From: Craspedostauros australis
Taxonomy: Eukaryota; Bacillariophyta; Bacillariophyceae; Mastogloiales; Achnanthaceae
NCBI GenBank assembly: GCA_026770025.1
Contig: JAMXDE010000044.1
Span: forward strand, 1-64,000
Reading direction: 5' to 3'
DNA length: 64,000 bases
The notes beneath the pieces are model-generated. The model did no database searches. It had not been told where the DNA came from and saw nothing but the letters and a program-made list of their open reading frames with translations. Below are positions 52,191-62,264 of the stretch, in pieces. The translations under genes were made by a program, and so were the position numbers. Numbering within the stretch: position 1 is the first letter of the stretch; each line of letters starts with the position of its first letter.

Positions 52191-53871
52191 TGGATGTGCA
52201 TCGCCGCGATAACACTAGTTGTGGAGTTTTGTGGGTGGCAGACCATGCTACTACAACGAGTCTAGAGGCCATCCAAAAACACATCCAATATCTGCTTGTC
52301 ATGCCATATCTCAACAACACATCGCTTACAATTAAATCTAAACATTGCATTAATACGCATGATTATCGGTTTATCAGAATATTGAAGTTAAATGAGTATA
52401 GAAAATATTTTGGAAGTCATGTTGGTTTGCTGTGTTTTGTGTGGTGGATTCGGAAAAAAATGCTGATGCCACAATGTTGCCCTCCAATGAGCACACATGA
52501 TCATTATCATCATCCTTGTATTTCAGCAAACTGTGCATACCATTCGCTCTGAATACCCCCCAGCTATCCACTCCATGAAGGCTGGCCACAGACATTGGCT
52601 CTGCATGCAGCAATGCAGCCACACACTGAAACAGAGCAATTGCCAAAAAACGTTGTCAATCCGGATGCGGTATGGATACGGATCCATACCTCATCCATAC
52701 AATCCTTTCAGCCCCTCCAAGCGCTCCTCGTGCATTCCCACACTCCATGGCGACACGCGGATGCATCCAGAATGAGCTGGGAGTGCATGACCGACGTGGT
52801 ACACCTCCATATGATGATGTGGTGGTGCATTTTCTGCTCCCACCAACAACGACCATTCTGCAGATATGGTCAGCTGCAGCCTCTTGTAGACCATATCCAT
52901 GGCGCACACTTCACGACGTGCATCTTCAATTGATGTCGCACGCACCTTGTATGGGTGGCTTTGCGATTGAGGGGCGTCGTCCCATCGCCCCTCACAGCCA
53001 AAGCCACGCGACCGGTGCCAGGCGAGCCCCAACCAAAACTCCTCAAAACCACCTTTGCCTCCGCGCGGACACCTTCCCGGTGCTCCGCGACCCTCAAACT
53101 TCGAGGGTGCCTTCATCTTGGCCTCCTTGAGGCATCTTGCGCATCCATAGGCGCTGATATGACCTGTGTGTGCCACACACAGGCCAAAACCAACGAGCCG
53201 ATTTGGAGCCAAATTGTGGCCGTATTTCTGGGGCCTACGACGGCCCCAAATCAACCCCTCTTCCCGCCTCCGCTCGTCCACCCACCAAAGGTTGCATGGC
53301 GGTGACGGCGATATGCTTGAATCTTGAATTGGCCGGCTGGTTGTTGCGGCGCCAAGCATACCGTTCGACGGCCATTGTGGATGTTTTTTTGGTGTGGCTC
53401 CACTTCCATGTTGGTGTGTCAAGTTTGCCACTCTCAACCAGCCTCACATATTGGGGGATGTGGAGATTTACCAAGAATTGTAGTGACTGTCCAAAAGGAG
53501 CACAACATAAAACACTCGAGGAGTACCAACCCCGCTCAACCACTTCGCCACGACGAAGCAGACCTGATGTTGCGCATCGTGATATCATTGGTGTTTCATG
53601 ACGAAGTATCCAATTTCGTGACGTCGATGACGGATCGTCCGAGCACATGGTTGAATGCATGTAAAAGCGCATTCACCGCTTACCCCAACATTCTACAACT
53701 AGTGCTATCGTGGATGGACTGTTGGATGGTGTCGTCCGAACACCTGAAAAAGAGACTAAACAATTCAAAATCGGAACAAAGCTGCTGAAACAAAGAACAG
53801 CAAAGGGTTAAATTGGATCGATGTAGTCGTCTGTCAAAGGCTGAGTCCCTAAATCAGTCTAAAAATTAGCA
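52191..53871. other. T2 3' internal region
   Basis: Co-linear with T1 44590-46272. The minus-strand frame is shortened here to 52691-53437 (248 codons). The hairpin at about 53160-53184 has one arm base changed. Confidence 0.5.
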
Positions 53872-54037
53872 CCTTGATGGGACCATAAAACTTAAACTAA
53901 GGTCTAACCGGAAAGTAATTTGAATCATTATTTGGTTTTAGAATATGAGGATTATGAATATGTGATTTGTTTGGATATCCGAGAAAAAAGATGTTGAGTC
54001 CCAGGACAAAGTGCAGGTCGACTCACTCGGGGGGCTC
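53872..54037 (-). repeat. T2 right terminal inverted repeat
   Basis: 166 bp, followed by TTAT at 54038-54041. Confidence 0.9.
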
Positions 54038-54041
54038 TTAT

Positions 54042-54667
54042 AAAATGACGGTTGGCATCAATGCCACAAAGGTGACACGAGAACATGGCGATCAAATTTG
54101 GAGTCACTTGGGCAACGATGCCAGTTGATGACACGTCCCCCACAAAAGCGGACATGGTGATTCCAATCGCTATTGGTATCGTATCATCGTATCATCATCA
54201 TCACCACCACCATCCTGTCAACTGGACAGCAAGAGACGCCCCCCTTGATCCACTACTGAGGGGCGAACACGATGGAGGAGGAGGACCTATGGAATGGTGG
54301 GTTGCGTTGAGACGGAGTACTCTGTGCCAGAGTACAGCCTTTGATGTGAGAACGAATGTATCTGCATGCCTTGGAGCGTGAAATGGGGTCAAGCGACGTA
54401 TGCGGCGCTACAACCAAAGGCCACGTGATCGGGCCTGTGGTTGCTGGAAGTAGGACAAAAGATGTTTGTCTGCCTCCCTCTCCGCGTCTGCCTCGTCTGT
54501 CAATTCCACGTTCTCTCTCTCTCTCTCTGGAGAGCGTGCTCGTGTATGTCGGTATTGTCGATGTCGTCTCAACGCCGCCTTCCTTCATTCTCAATTGCAT
54601 TTTCATTTGCACACTTTCTGCTCTGTCTTATCTGTAATGCAATTACTCGCACTGTACTTCTGTTCAC
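54042..54667. other. Host segment right of T2
   Basis: No ankyrin-like sequence. It contains a CAT/CAC triplet tract near 54188-54212 and a (CT)n tract near 54510-54528. Nothing else supported. Confidence 0.45.
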
Positions 54668-55521
54668 AGCACTGGTTGGTGCGATTGAGCATCTCGGAAA
54701 CAACCCTCTCCATGAGGCATGCCAGGAAGGTGATCTAGTCGCGGTGTATTCCTGGTGGGAAAGGGGGAATTGCCGATATGATGGCTGGGAACAAGCTGGG
54801 GCAAACGCCGCCACATTCTGCTTGTTCACGCGGACACGTCAACGAAGTCGACTACCTGCTGCGATCCAGCCTCGATAGCGATAGGTTGGGCGATGGTATC
54901 GATGTCGATATCAACCTGCGGGCTGCAGATGACACCACCACATTGCATATCGCTTGCGAGGAAGGGCATGCTGATGTGGTCCAAGACTTACTTCAAGCTC
55001 ACCACATCGATGTCAATGCCCAGGCTACATTCCTTGGTTCCACACCATTGCATGTTGCTGCCAAGAAGGGGCACGTGCGTGTAGTCTGGGCGTTACTTCA
55101 GTTCGAACATACCAATGCCATTTCCCCAGGGGCGGTAGGCACAACGCCGTTCCACTCTGCTTGCTATAAGGGCCGGAGAAGCGTAGTGGAATGCTTTCTT
55201 CGGCACATGGACGACAAAGGCATCGACATGAACGTCGAGAACGCATTTGGCCAGCCTGGATTTCACATCGCTTGTTCCATGAACCACATAGAGGTGGTGG
55301 AAAGTATGCTGGAGTTCCTGCATGGCGATAGCAGCAAGAATGTGACCTTCGATCCAAACCTCCAAGATATGCACGGCAGCACTTCACTCCACATGCTTTG
55401 CGAGAAAGGTGCTACAGAGATGATCCAACACTTGCTGCGATCGCAGCACACTCGGGCGGTAATCAATCTCAACACCCGCAACGAGGATGCACAGACCCCA
55501 CTCCGCTCGTCCGATACGTAA
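54668..55521 (+). CDS. Ankyrin-repeat protein, 5' part frameshifted
   Basis: An open frame from ATG 54778 to 55521 (247 aa) holds about six ankyrin repeats, for example GQTPPHSACSRGHVNEVDYLL, TTLHIACEEGHADVVQDLL, STPLHVAAKKGHVRVVWALL and TSLHMLCEKGATEMIQHLL. A further repeat (NNPLHEACQEGDLVAVYS) lies just upstream at about 54700-54750 but in another frame. A one-base indel near 54750 would join them with a 35-residue spacing, so the copy may be disabled, miscalled or spliced. A tract that looks like a short intron (GTAATG to TTCACAG) precedes the upstream repeat. The protein lacks other domains; it probably acts as a protein-binding scaffold. Confidence 0.65.
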
Positions 55522-55874
55522 CGCACCACACGAGTCAATTGCGTATTGGTAGACTGATATTGAGACTAGATATGTTGACTTGAAGTTGACATCGCCTTCA
55601 AAATCAATAGTAGAGCACAATACCAAGACCTCCGGAGAGAGAGAGAGAGAGGATAGGAGTTTGCCACGCCAGGTCTCTCTCAATACTTGTATTATATAAT
55701 AGATCGTATTATAGTTCATTCCTTTCTGCGACGCTTCTGCACCGACCCAAACCAACAGGAGTAGTCAAGATAGGGCGCATGATGGAGGAGGCCAACAAGC
55801 GAACAGGTGCAGTCGTACGTACTTGTGGACAGGAGACCACATCACACAGAATGGCAAGGCCCTGAACGAAAGCC
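55522..55874. other. Intergenic, nothing supported
   Basis: A (GA)n tract at about 55636-55652 is the only structure noticed. Confidence 0.5.
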
Positions 55875-57804
55875 ATGCCGACGCACATCCGTGGATCGAG
55901 CACGGGCTCAAGTACACGAGCATCAAAGCGACGGTCGTTCGTTCTGCACCTCGTATTGGCCATGGTGACGTTCCTCGGGCTGGTATCCAAATCAGCGGTT
56001 CTCAGCATGAACCCAGGCACCACCATACGAGGAGTGATGGCAATGCCTATCATGCGCCCGACATTCATCGGAATGGCTCATGCTCTCCAAACCAACTCGA
56101 TGCGGATCAAATCGTTCCACTTCAGACGTGCTGCTTTCCGACGCGCAACCCTCCACGGATCGTGGAAACTGCACGTGCAACAACACGCTCGGCGATCACG
56201 ATCATCACGATCAGAGGACGCAAACAGCGACGCCGTTTCTGAATGCGAGGTTAGCAACGAGCAAGGAAACAACCACGCCGACGCCTGGAAGGACCTCGAC
56301 TTCTCCTCCGATTGCGAGGACCAGATCGCGACGCCCGCATCGGTCGACATTGTGAACGTGCGCGGCCGTGATGTGCACGTGCAGCGCGATGATCTGTTGC
56401 AGCTCGTGCGTTCGCGCATCTCGGGCAACAAGGCGCGCAAGATGATCTCTCTCAATGCCATTGGCGTATTGCCGTCGTGTCTCGTGAGTTACGGCGGACC
56501 GCAAAGCAACTCGATGCTTGCGTTGGCGGCCATCGTCGCGTCGCGGCGTGATGCATCGCGGTTCGTGTACTACGCCAAGGCGCTGCCCAAGTTCCTGAAG
56601 CAGAAACCCAACGGGAATTTGGAGAAGGCGTTGGAGTTGGGAATGGAGTTGGTGGAGCTGTCCCCGACGGAATACAAGGAGCTGTTTGGAGGAGAATGGG
56701 GTGGATCGGAGACGCCTCCGCCGTCCTTGCAGCCGCCGGTACATGGAGATTCTTTGTGGGTGAGTCACGGCGGTGCTGCTGCTGCTGCTGATGGTGGTAC
56801 TATCCATACCAGGCGTCCTTGTGTGTTGTTGAAAGTTGCCGAATGAGTTTGATGGTTGAGATGCGAGGATGATCCCATTCAAGAGTTTTATATGTGCCAC
56901 AACACTGTTCTCTCCTTTGGTGCGGATTGGCGCAAGGGGGGTCAGCAAGCTACAGTTTCGATACTCGGTGAACGGCATGGCTCTGTGTGGCGCCGCTACC
57001 ATCGCTGCTGCCATCATACTTGCACAATGGCGTACCATGACGTACCATGCCATATTGTATGGATCCTCGCATGCATGCTCATTCACAATGCTGCTGCCTC
57101 TTCTTGCGCATAACATGTTGACACGCACGCACATATATCATCAGCAGGTCCCGCAAGGTGGAGCATTCCAACCAGCCAAGGTTGGCGCAAAGATGCTCGC
57201 CAACGAAATATATGAATACTGGTCGCGCGTCGGCAACGGACGCCCGCTGGCTGTTTGCATACCGGGTGGAACCTGCACAACGGCAGCGCTTGTGCATGCC
57301 GAGATGAGATCCTTGACACGGCAGGATGATTCATCTCCGACCATCCGTGTCGTGGCAGTGCCTTGTGTCGGTGACAGAGACTATGCGGAACGTCAGATGA
57401 TGTCAATATTGCAATGTAGGGGCACTGCGAAGACCGATGGTTGTAGCATCCCGCATGTTATGGATTATGCGCCCAACTCTGATCGCAATTTGATCACCGA
57501 TTCGGCATCTGCTGCGAAGTCCCATGATGGATACTTCCCATTTGCCCAACCGCACGCGGAGGTGTACGCAACATTTGAAGAGCTGAGAACGCATTGCGGC
57601 TTGACGGTGGATCTCATCTATGGTGCACCAGCCTGGTCCATCATGCTGCGCCATTGGGGATCAAGTTCGGACAACACGCTGTTCGATCTTCCCAGCACAG
57701 ATTCGGGCGATGGGTACGAAATTATGTACGTCCATAGCGGAGGACTGGAGGGCATCGAAAGCCAGCTGCAACGGTATCGATACAAGGGGCTGATACCGAG
57801 ATGA
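55875..57804 (+). CDS. PLP enzyme of the ACC deaminase / D-cysteine desulfhydrase family
   Basis: Two exons, 55875-56759 and 57148-57804, with a TGG/GTGAGT donor and a CAGCAG acceptor, give 513 aa. The PLP lysine is K186 in SGNKARK, followed by SYGGPQSNSMLAL, the family's cofactor-contact loop. That loop usually reads QSNH; here the His is Ser. After the splice come VPQGGAFQPAK and the phosphate-binding IPGGTCTTAALV. Known members deaminate ACC or release sulfide from D-cysteine; the His-to-Ser change makes the substrate uncertain. The first 110 residues are Arg/Ser-rich with a hydrophobic stretch (LVLAMVTFLGLVS) and may be an organelle presequence. The start is uncertain because several in-frame ATGs follow. 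The 388-bp intron is inferred from homology of the joined ends. Confidence 0.75.
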
Positions 57805-58132
57805 CGTAAAGCAATGCAGATTGCAACAGGGGTACAGCATTTCTCTTATTCAATATCGCACCGTACAAGCATAGCGTAGATGAATAAACTGCCATTGCAT
57901 CATAGAAAAAAGCAGTATCATTGCGGACCTACTGTAAAGCGTTTCGCATTTGCCAATGCGGACTTGCAGTCGCCCTTGCTCCTGCTCTGTCACATTCCCC
58001 CATCTTTCTCGTACTCCTCCCCCCATTCGCTCATCCGTCCATCCGTTTGTCGACACCAAATTCTCTTGTACGACCTGTTCTATCCATATGGTTCTTGCGC
58101 TCTATTGTGTCGTGCCTACATTCTGCACCGCG
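57805..58132. other. Convergent intergenic region
   Basis: 3' flanks of the PLP enzyme and the MATH-BTB gene. No other feature seen. Confidence 0.6.
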
Positions 58133-59494
58133 CTATCCATCTTGGCCCGCTCGTACTTCCTGCAGCAGCTCCGTTCGTGTCATGTCGCAGATCAGATCCA
58201 ACTCGCCTCTCGTTTCCAAGATCTCGTACAATGCTCCCACCGACAGCTTCTCGTACTCGTCGCTCGAGGCCTGCCCCAGACTGTTGCGATGGATCTCCAC
58301 GAGCAGGGCTTCGCACTTGGCGAGGTTTGGGAAATCGGCATGCCCCAGCAGGGACGGCCACAGCAACGTGACCATGGCGAGGGCGCAGTCCTTGAGGAGG
58401 GCGCAGCTGTGCGTGTCGGCCAGCAGGAGCAGGTCGATGCAGGTGTCGCTCGTGAGGTACGAATCGCACAATTCGGCCTCGATGATGAGCTTCAGTTTGC
58501 AGCATCCGAATTGGTTGGCCATGACGATGAGGGCTCGCAAATCCGATTGCGTGGTGTCGTCGCTGTCGATGAAGGAAGTGTCCTGAGCGTAGAGGAATTG
58601 AAGCAGCGAACGAAAGTGCTTGGGTTCGATGTTGGGCAGTTCCACTTGGCGCATGACATCGCCGCTGTTGCCCTTGCTTTTTGTGGCGACTGCGTTTTTG
58701 GACGTGGCGACATCGGAGTCGATGCCTTCGATGATATCCCCCATGAGAGGCGCCGCGAAGAAGACGATCTCCGTGTTGGCCTTGATGATTTCCTTGTTGT
58801 GCCCAACGACGAAGGCGATGTTGGCCCTAAATTCCCTGTCCAGCCGCTTGAGGCAACCGCGATCGAAGGTCGTCTTGGGCCGCCACGTTGTTTGGAGCCC
58901 GGCGGGCCCCGTGCTGCCCATGGACACGATCAGCGTGAGCGTGTCATCGACGCAGCCACGCTGCAGCACATCGCGGCGCGGCGCAAAGTCGGGCCATCCG
59001 TGTCCAGGCCGGTGATCGCTCTTGCGGAAGGTGCATTCGGCTGCGATGGTGCGTTGGAGCTTCTGGATGCTGACGCCGTACCGGAGGGTGGCGACGTCGG
59101 TGGACGACCACGACGCATCGTCGCGGCACAGGTAAATGCCGATCTGCGCAGCATCGTCGCCAGGTGTGCGCGCATCGTGACCTCTGGGATACAGCCGCAG
59201 AATCCATCGCAGGCCTTGCGAGACGAAGGCCGCGGATTCGATCCATGCGTTGGGAGCCTGCGGGAGCTTGGAGAATTGGTGAAAGTGGATGGTGATGATG
59301 TCCTGATCGAGGTTGACCCGCAATGGATTCCCGACGTTGACGACCTGTGATGCGGAATGGCAGGGATCTGTCGGTTTTCCTTGCGCTTCTTGCACTTTGG
59401 CTCCTCTTCCTCGTTTCGTTATCACTTCGATGCCTTCCTTGCGAGAGTCAGGCGCGCGGCCCTTGTCTTTAGGGGATGCTCCGCAGAAGAACAT
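58133..59494 (-). CDS. MATH-BTB domain protein (probable CUL3 substrate adaptor)
   Basis: 453 aa from ATG 59494 (MFFCGASP). The frame is open further upstream but through AT-rich leader. Residues about 45-205 resemble a MATH fold (FHQFSKLPQAPNAWIESAAF, then WILRLYPRG and CTLTLIVSMG-like strands). About 230-345 is a BTB/POZ domain (DREFRANIAFVVGHNKEI, FAAPLMGDIIEG, VELPNIEPKHFRSLLQFLY), followed by a BACK-like helical tail. MATH-BTB proteins (SPOP, plant BPM) bring substrates to CUL3 ubiquitin ligases, usually in nucleus or cytosol. Family assignment rests on domain order and BTB motifs. The substrate is unknown. Confidence 0.75.
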   Translation of the reverse strand: MFFCGASPKDKGRAPDSRKEGIEVITKRGRGAKVQEAQGKPTDPCHSASQVVNVGNPLRVNLDQDIITIHFHQFSKLPQAPNAWIESAAFVSQGLRWILRLYPRGHDARTPGDDAAQIGIYLCRDDASWSSTDVATLRYGVSIQKLQRTIAAECTFRKSDHRPGHGWPDFAPRRDVLQRGCVDDTLTLIVSMGSTGPAGLQTTWRPKTTFDRGCLKRLDREFRANIAFVVGHNKEIIKANTEIVFFAAPLMGDIIEGIDSDVATSKNAVATKSKGNSGDVMRQVELPNIEPKHFRSLLQFLYAQDTSFIDSDDTTQSDLRALIVMANQFGCCKLKLIIEAELCDSYLTSDTCIDLLLLADTHSCALLKDCALAMVTLLWPSLLGHADFPNLAKCEALLVEIHRNSLGQASSDEYEKLSVGALYEILETRGELDLICDMTRTELLQEVRAGQDG

Positions 59495-60637
59495 GGTGTC
59501 GTTCTGGATTGTATAGTATGGCGGAATACGATCTATTGTTATGTATTGTATACTATTATGTCGCAGCCTGGATGAAGTTGAATGCAGTATTGTGGATGTG
59601 TGTGTTACGACGACGTGCACGATCTATTGCCCAGTTTGACGAAGGTGCGTTTCTCCAACAGCTCGAAATGAGAAACGTCCAAGGCCAAAGACGATGCGCT
59701 GTTTGTGGGGTTCCTATTTTGGATACGTTCTGTGTTCTCGTTGCCCTGGATGAACGAATGAACGCATCCGTGGATGGAAAGAGAGTGAGAACGACGAACC
59801 GTTCGGACCAGGCGGTTCTCCCTCTTCTCGTGTTGCCAGAAAACTGGCTCATCATCATTCATCTGCCGCCTTGCTCGTTCCTCGTCCCTACCCATCTGGA
59901 CCTCCAACATCCATCATGTGGGCGAGAAGCCTCGATGGAGAGTGCAACCCAAGGCGCAGATCAGCTTTGTACCATGTGTCGCGAAAGATTCTTCCCATCG
60001 CGATCATCGTGTGCTCGTCATTCCGAGATCGTGGAGCAGGGCCAGCAACAGTCGCGCAATTCGTTCTGCAGTGCGATGCCTCCACGACCTCAGACATGGA
60101 GCAGCAATCTAGAGGAGTCAACGCCACTGATGAATGATGGATTGGTCGCCTTTTACCAAAGACCGACATGAAATCATAGATGTCTACGAGCTACACACCT
60201 CCTCGTCGTCACACACGCTGTCTCTCTAGGTTTGATTGCTCATCACAGCCGTAGTTTGATTTATTCTCCATTCTGTACAGTCTGTCCGTCGGCAGTTTGA
60301 TACAAAACGAAACACAACCACGAAAACACGACAGTCGATGATGGATGGATCCAACCGTTCCAGGTCCAGACACAAACTCGACATCGCACAATCCAACACA
60401 TCACCAGCTTCTCTTGCCATCTCAGCACATTCTGCGCATACCCGCTCGCAGCAAAGCTTCCTGTGCAACGACGGTGCAAGTAGAGTATAAGAGTATAATA
60501 CAATACCATCGAGTAGGAAGGATCATGTGTATGGTGATGTTGATGGAAGTGGTGTGAGCAGTGGCAGGCTGGGCGCTACTATTATACTATTATACTCGTA
60601 CGAGCTATTATATTATAGAATACTATACAACACAGCG
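59495..60637. other. Intergenic, no gene supported
   Basis: Longest frame (plus, ending 60171) has scattered Cys pairs but no coherent domain and competing frames on the other strand. AT-rich TATA-like stretches near 60590-60620 precede the next gene. Confidence 0.45.
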
Positions 60638-61489
60638 ATGTCAGCATCAAGCATGCTTCTCCATGGCCTGCTCCTCTTGCTGCTCCTTGGTTTGCAGCCA
60701 TCCCACGTGGTGCCATTTCATCATGGCGGTCTGAGCGTGAGCCGCAGAGCATCGATCAATGCTTCGACCACGAGACAGCGGGCAATGCAAACCAACGGAG
60801 CGACCGCGGACGAGGATGATGGCGATAGAGATGACGGAGGCAACAATGGCATTGATGACCCCGCTCCTCCTCCGATCGGCAAGCCAAAGAAGAGGAGGAG
60901 ACCCCGAGCTGCGCCACAAGAACCACAGCCAGAACCTTCCTTGTCGAAGCAAGAGATGTTGGAGATGACCATCGACTCTTTCCTCGATGGCGACTACGAT
61001 CGTCCATTTGCGGAAGATGCGGCGGCGCCGTTGCCGCAGCTGCGTCCCAAGGATACGGTCAAGCAGGCCCTGTACGCTCTGCGCGATCTGGATCATCCGG
61101 AACCTGCTCACGGCGCGGCCGTCTTCCAACGATTCTGTCTGCCGCTGTCGCGATCGGAGCGATGGGGATTGGGACAAACGAGCGACGACGCATGGCGCAA
61201 CTCGATCCTGCGAGCGTCGCTCACGCCGGCCATGTTGGCGGGACGCATCCTGGCTTCGGGGGATTTCTCGGGCCTCCTCGCATGGAGCAAGCTAGATGTC
61301 ACGCAGGGCACGACGACGTCCTTTCGCCGCGGTCTTCCGGTCGTCGACAACGTTGCCTTTGTCAACGTCGCGCTGTGGTTCGATGGTGGTCTCGAGCCCA
61401 CGTTGTTGCAGTTCACGCTGCGCAAGGTCGGCGGTGTCTGGCTCATTCATACGGCCCGTAAGTCCGACGCGGGATTGTTCATGGATTAA
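60638..61489 (+). CDS. Hypothetical secreted or plastid-directed protein
   Basis: 283 aa. The ATG at 60638 opens a strong signal peptide (MLLHGLLLLLLLGLQ). A disordered Asp/Gly/Lys/Pro-rich segment (about 45-110) with KPKKRRRPR follows. The C-terminal 180 residues look folded: SKQEMLEMTIDSFLDGDYDR, DTVKQALYALRDLDHPEP, FCLPLSRSERWG, ILRASLTPAMLAGRILAS, then a beta-rich end (FVNVALWFDGGLEPTLLQF, GGVWLIHT). I recognise the pattern only as similar to algal proteins without assigned function. The context after the signal (VVPFHH) may fit plastid import. AT-rich TATA-like sequence lies 20-50 bp upstream. Confidence 0.65.
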   Translation: MSASSMLLHGLLLLLLLGLQPSHVVPFHHGGLSVSRRASINASTTRQRAMQTNGATADEDDGDRDDGGNNGIDDPAPPPIGKPKKRRRPRAAPQEPQPEPSLSKQEMLEMTIDSFLDGDYDRPFAEDAAAPLPQLRPKDTVKQALYALRDLDHPEPAHGAAVFQRFCLPLSRSERWGLGQTSDDAWRNSILRASLTPAMLAGRILASGDFSGLLAWSKLDVTQGTTTSFRRGLPVVDNVAFVNVALWFDGGLEPTLLQFTLRKVGGVWLIHTARKSDAGLFMD

Positions 61490-62264
61490 GCCACATGTTC
61501 TCCAGCCAAACCATTCGGGTTTTTCGACGGCAGCAATGTCAGGTACGCAGCACAGTGCGACGCAACGCAACGAAAGCTCGTCTTGCGCTGTACTATTCTT
61601 GCCAGCAGCGCCCTCCACCGAATGATGATCGTCATTTAACCAAGATCTGTTCTGAGCACATCATGAAGAGAATTGACCCTATTTCCTGACGGTTGGTTGG
61701 CGCTGCTGCATCCCGGACCAAACGGTTCACACGTGTTTGACAGACCGTGACGTGCGGTATACGATTTGCACACGCGAGTACCGGCCTCTACCTTGCACTC
61801 GCATAATGTTTCATTTCCTCACGCTTGGCTCTCTCGTCGTCTCTGCAACGAAATCAAATGACTTTCTCTCATGCAGTTTGCGTCAATGCAATAACTACGA
61901 TCTACTCCACATCAGTTCTCCAGCGTCTCTGCGTGTGCCGCATCGACATGCACCAAAAGATGAGGATAAACGCGAAAGAGGCAGCAGACAACTTGGAAAA
62001 TCTATGGATGTAACCTGCTACTAGCACTCAACTCGATCACGAAATCATTATTGCAATTCAGAGTGCGGGCATAAAGATTCATTAGCGCAGAGTACCAGCG
62101 GAGTGAGTAGAGTTAAGCAGTTGCTTGTGCATGTTCTACTGCAAATCATTCGCCATCTCTGCATACTCGTACATGCGTACGCGTACGAGTGTGAGTATCC
62201 AATGCTAGTTCTCTGCTCGAACAGGAAAATAACTTGACCCACCGCAACACCGCAGTCTGCTCCT
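61490..62264. other. Convergent intergenic region
   Basis: 3' flanks of the hypothetical gene and the EGY-like gene. Short ORFs overlap the EGY antisense strand and are ignored. Confidence 0.6.

Larger units (their letters stand above)
47970..54037 (+). mobile_element. DNA transposon T2, second copy of T1
   Basis: 6068 bp with the same terminal repeats as T1, flanked by TTAT (47966-47969 and 54038-54041). Internally co-linear with T1, with scattered substitutions and small indels (for instance one fewer 14-bp repeat unit). The two copies were therefore inserted independently rather than duplicated together with flanking DNA. Confidence 0.9.

Noticed and set aside
59476-60171. 231-codon plus-strand ORF with Cys pairs
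   Set aside because: No ATG at its start, no coherent zinc-finger spacing, and competing frames on the opposite strand.
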